From Amphiduros pacificus (Eukaryota; Annelida; Polychaeta; Phyllodocida; Hesionidae), in assembly GCA_949316495.1 (NCBI GenBank), contig OX439000.1, positions 50,046,220-50,110,219 on the forward strand: 64,000 bases of DNA. The letters run 5' to 3'. Both the position numbers and the translations under genes were made by a program. The notes beneath the pieces are model-generated. The model had not been told where the DNA came from. It was given only the letters and a program-made list of their open reading frames with translations, and did no database searches. Of this stretch, positions 60,798 through 64,000 are shown one piece after another; the first letter of the stretch is position 1, and each line of letters opens with the position of its first letter.

Positions 60798-61888
60798 GAG
60801 ATTATTATCTTGCTAATCTGATGTATAAATGTGTACATGGTACTGCTCCACAACATCTATGTAATAATGTAACTATGGTTCATGAAAGAAATGAAAGATC
60901 TACAAGACAAAGCAGATCATTGAATGTAGTTGTGTAGGATATGGAATACACACCCAGAGACTCTCAGAAATATATAAACATTCATAGACAATAACGCACG
61001 ATACTGATGGTTGATGAGTCACCATAACTACCACTCTGTGAAAGTCACGTGTAAGACGGACGAGCCGAAGTTAGATACGCAGGCAGGACGAGTCCATCTG
61101 ATGACGCGTGAGGAAGCCACGTAGGCAACCCCCCACGGATGACGCGGAGTGGCCCCTTAAAAGAGATGCGCAACCTTGGATCCGCAGTCAGACCGCAGTT
61201 TAGGAGCCAAGAAGGAGATCAACGACCACTTGCCACAGAAGATCCATGACTCTCAGTATCGTGACTACATAGACTTGGGTGTTTTGCATATAGTCAGGGT
61301 TTCATAAGTATCATGCAAAGTTGGTAGTTCATATGCCTCGCTCATTGCCATGCCGGCCTAGCCAGACAAGCAGGGATCACAGCACTGAATAAAGGTAACT
61401 ATTACACTGTGTATATCCTGTGTCTGCAGTCCTTACTTCCCGTCATTTATATGAGGGTATGACATGATAGCTAGGATCCGTGCCCCAAACTCACAGCCAG
61501 CGAGTCAGCGAGCTATGGTTAACAGTACAGTACAGTACGATAGAGTAGAACAGGTTAGAGTATCTATCTAATTGGTAGAGTATTGATCCCCCGTCCACGT
61601 CCCCTAACGACGGATACTCTCCATTAGTGGGTAACAGTTGTACCAAAACCAAGGGTGGAATTGTATAGAAAGTCCTTCCAGTATGCTGGGGCTCAGGTAT
61701 GGAATAACTTACCACATTATATGCAGATGGCACCAAGTATAGATTCTTTTAAATATATATATAAAAAGAAATATTTTAAATGAATATTATGTATGATTTA
61801 TTATGTTGTATATATTGTACATTATTCCCACAGGACCTTTTTGAAAAACAGCTTTGCTGAAATTGTTATCCTGTATAAATATGTTTTA
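60798..61888 (+). mobile_element. LINE C-terminus and 3' end, interrupted by a solo LTR
   Basis: DYYLANLMYKCVHGTAPQHL with a TR-rich continuation, and after the solo LTR VPKPRVELYRKSFQYAGAQV then WNNLPHYMQMAPSIDSFKYI, ending TGA. The MYK..HG.AP and F.Y.GA..WN.LP pattern is the C-terminus of CR1/Jockey-group LINE ORF2 proteins. The 3' UTR leads to the (TAAA)n tail. Confidence 0.8.
60933..61636. mobile_element. Solo LTR, 704 bp
   Basis: TGTAGGATAT ... GGGTAACA with GTTG on both sides (60929-60932, 61637-61640), splitting the LINE C-terminus. It holds an AATAAA near 61388. No internal region, so it is most likely the product of LTR-LTR recombination. Its family shares sequence with the repeat at 63461. 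Confidence 0.8.
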
Positions 61889-61910
61889 ATAAATAAATAA
61901 ATAAATAAAT

Positions 61911-63460
61911 CAAAAATGTATTAGGAACATACTGAACACCATGTATGATAGGGACAAAATAGACAATGCTGTGTACATGGCATTGTGTCCACATGAGGCA
62001 AAAACAGCCAAATTTTATTTACTACCCAAAATACACAAGAAAAAGGTTGTAGGGAGACCCATTATCAGTGGAAATGGGTCTTCTACAGAACAAATATCTG
62101 CTTTCGTTGACGAGCACATAAAACCCTTTGTCAAACTTACCCCTTCATACGTTAGGGATACCACAGATTTCATGAGGAAAATGTCTTCCTTTAGCAGTAA
62201 AAATGAGATCATTGTAGCCACTATGGATGTGACTAGTCTATACACTAACATACCACACAATGAAGGCTTAAATGCTGTGTATAGATGCCTGGTAAAGAAT
62301 TACAGAGGTAAGGCTGCTATAAAGAGACTTATGACCCTTCTTGAGACAGTACTAAAAATGAACAACTTCACCTTCAATGATGAACATTACCTCCAAACTG
62401 GAGGCACAGCAATGGGAACCAGAGTAGCCCCATCATATGCCAACCTGTTTATGGCACACCTAGAGGAAAAACTCCTAAAAAATTCCCCATCAAAACCAGC
62501 CCTATACTTGCGTTATATTGATGACATCTTTATGGTATTCAACCAAGGAGAAGAGAAACTCCTTGACTTCATTGACTATAGCAACGCCTTCCATGAGAAA
62601 ATCAAGTTCACCTCCAAACACTCCAGAGTAGAGGTCCAATTTCTCGACACCATGGTAAAGGTAGATAGCGAAAAGGGTATAATCTACACAGACCTTTACA
62701 CCAAAGATACTGACACCCATAATTATCTCCACTACACCTCTTCCCACCAAAACACTGCAAGACAGGAATATGGGGAATTTTTGAGGATCAGAAGAAATTG
62801 CAAAAACATTGAAGACTTTGATACCCATTCAACCCTTCGATTGCAAGACTATCAAAGACGAGGGTACCCACTTGATATCCTAGAACCTTCAAGAATGAAG
62901 GCCCGCAACTCATCCAGAGAGGAATTGCTCAAAACCAAACCAAACACCACAATGCAGCTACCAAAGACCCCACTAGTGGTCACCTACAACCAGGCCAACC
63001 CCAACTCCCAAAGAATTTTAGGAAAATACTGGCCTATACTACAATTGTCCTCAAAGATGCGTTTCCAGACAAACCTCTGGTGCGTATAAGACGCCCAAAA
63101 AATATCTCAGACAAACTAGTCAGAGCAGCTTGCAACACCAACACAATACAACCCAAACCATCTGCACCACCATGCAGAAGATCATGGAGATGCTAATTCT
63201 GTCTATCATGGAAAAATCACAAAACTGTGAAAAGTTCCCAAACTGGACGGGAATATAAAGGTCCAGCCAAATACACCTGTAGCACAAGAAACCTAGTCTA
63301 CCTCATAACATGCAAAACCTGCAAGAAACTTACAGGACATTCAAAGAAAAAATCAATGAACATCTAGGCTACATCAGGAGAAAGGAATATGACCAAGCGA
63401 CAGGTCATCATTTCAATCAACCAGGTCATAGTATAGATGACATGAAATTTCAAGTGATAT
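61911..63460 (+). mobile_element. Penelope-like element, reverse transcriptase and GIY-YIG part
   Basis: A 382-codon frame (61941-63089) holds the Penelope-type reverse transcriptase: KFYLLPKIHKKKVVGRPIIS, MDVTSLYTNIPHNEG, TGGTAMGTRVAPSYANLFMA and the catalytic YLRYIDDIFMVF. Beyond it, decayed frames still show KGPAKYTCSTRNLVYLITCK and, farther on, TGHHFNQPGHSIDDMKF, the pattern of the C-terminal GIY-YIG endonuclease. Broken, with several breaks; cut off by an LTR at 63461. SLYTNIP and RYIDD are the signatures that separate Penelope from LINE and LTR reverse transcriptases. Confidence 0.9.
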
Positions 63461-64000
63461 TGTAGGATATAGATTACACACCCAGAGACTCTTGAGAATA
63501 TATAGACATTCATGGACAATCACGGTCTCTGGCAGAGCGTCATGTACAGAGATTGTGTGTTGCGTGCAGATTGATGGTTGATGCATTGCCATAACCACCA
63601 CACTGAGAGATCACGTGCAGGCAGACGAGCCCATGTCAGACACGCAGGCAAGACGAGTCCATTCGGTGTCGCGTAAGGAAGCCACGCAGGCAAGCTCCAC
63701 ACACAACGCAGAGTGATCCTTTATAACGGCCCACAACCATTGGATCCTCGGAGAAGACACTACGGTGAACCTCGAAGACGCTGAGCTACCGCGATCACTT
63801 GCTTGCCACGGAAGATCCACGACTCTCAGTATCGTAACTGCATAGACTTGGGTGTTTTGTGTATTGTTAGGACTCTATAAGTATTATGCATTTGGGTATT
63901 TCATATGCCTCGCTCATTGCCATGCCGGCCTAGCCAGACAAGGAAGATTCACAGCACCGAATAAAAGGTAACTATTGTGCAGTGTATATCCTGTGTCTGC
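63461..64000. mobile_element. LTR of the same family as 60933-61636, cut by window end
   Basis: TGTAGGATATAGATTACACA and onward aligns with the solo LTR, with many differences and about 45 bp more by the same point. It is inserted in the GIY-YIG part of the Penelope-like element. Whether it is solo or the edge of a longer element cannot be seen. Confidence 0.8.

Larger units (their letters stand above)
55241..61910 (+). mobile_element. LINE-like insertion carrying NADAR and knuckle segments
   Basis: The segment parts two halves of the Penelope-like element. It starts with a NADAR-like frame, carries a CCHC-knuckle-like stretch, and ends with a LINE C-terminus (60798-60932 and 61637-61775: NLMYKCVHGTAPQHL, then FQYAGAQVWNNLPHYM) and a (TAAA)n tail at 61889-61910. 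CAAACAT on the left (near 55240) and CAAAAAT on the right (61911) may be a diverged target-site duplication. The bulk of a LINE ORF2 is absent. A Ty3/Gypsy element and a solo LTR sit inside. That it is one insertion is inference. Confidence 0.55.

Noticed and set aside
61090-61125. CTGATGA followed by GAAG in the solo LTR, resembling a hammerhead core
   Set aside because: No stem II forms between the two segments, and the second copy of the LTR does not keep the CTGATGA motif.
60933-64000. The two TGTAGGATAT repeats as the two LTRs of one element
   Set aside because: The left copy has its own target duplication and lies within a LINE, the right copy lies in Penelope sequence, and the two differ in length and sequence.

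Overview
The window is nuclear DNA of an invertebrate animal, most likely a lophotrochozoan and probably a mollusc. Genes have GT-AG introns of up to about 6 kb and AT-rich noncoding DNA. Two genes encode nuclear receptors with the ESCKA P-box of the HR96/DAF-12 (NR1J) group, which is duplicated in molluscs. LINEs, a Penelope-like element, Ty3/Gypsy-type elements and small inverted-repeat elements fill much of the rest. The species call is inference; the gene family calls rest on visible motifs.

Layout. 1-6800: AT-rich DNA with a minisatellite. 6800-14750 (+): the first NR1J-like receptor (copy A), with a two-finger DNA-binding domain split by a 4.3 kb intron, a hinge made of two frame-neutral small exons, and a one-exon ligand-binding domain. 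20375-25370 (+): a complete four-exon gene for a divergent FEM1-like ankyrin protein. 25400-39050: intergenic DNA with a decayed LINE, small TIR elements and a 2 kb fold-back cluster. 39491-50220 (-): the second NR1J-like receptor (copy B), six exons, starting from a 9-nt coding exon (MAS) behind a 6.2 kb first intron. A and B share the intron position between the two zinc fingers, so they look like an old duplicate pair, now in opposite orientation around the FEM1-like gene.

52.4-64.0 kb is a nest of mobile elements. The oldest layer is a Penelope-like element on +, with a TATA/initiator core and a well-formed hammerhead ribozyme fold at its 5' end, a reverse transcriptase and a decayed GIY-YIG part. 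It is interrupted by a 5'-truncated RNase H-bearing LINE (-) with target-site duplications. It is also interrupted by a second LINE-like segment that carries part of a NADAR (YbiA-like) domain, a CCHC-knuckle-like segment and a LINE C-terminus with a (TAAA)n tail. That second insert is itself interrupted by a whole-looking Ty3/Gypsy element (identical 170-bp LTRs, GTATC duplications, tRNA-Leu-type primer site) and by a solo LTR. A second copy of the solo-LTR family runs off the end of the window.

Functional reading. The receptors are expected to be ligand-regulated nuclear transcription factors (sterol/xenobiotic sensing is the family theme), and the FEM1-like protein is expected to be a substrate receptor of a cullin-2 ubiquitin ligase. 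Nothing in the sequence links them beyond adjacency. The points most worth a second look are the hammerhead ribozyme at the Penelope promoter, the NADAR domain in a LINE context, and the modular hinge exons of receptor A.
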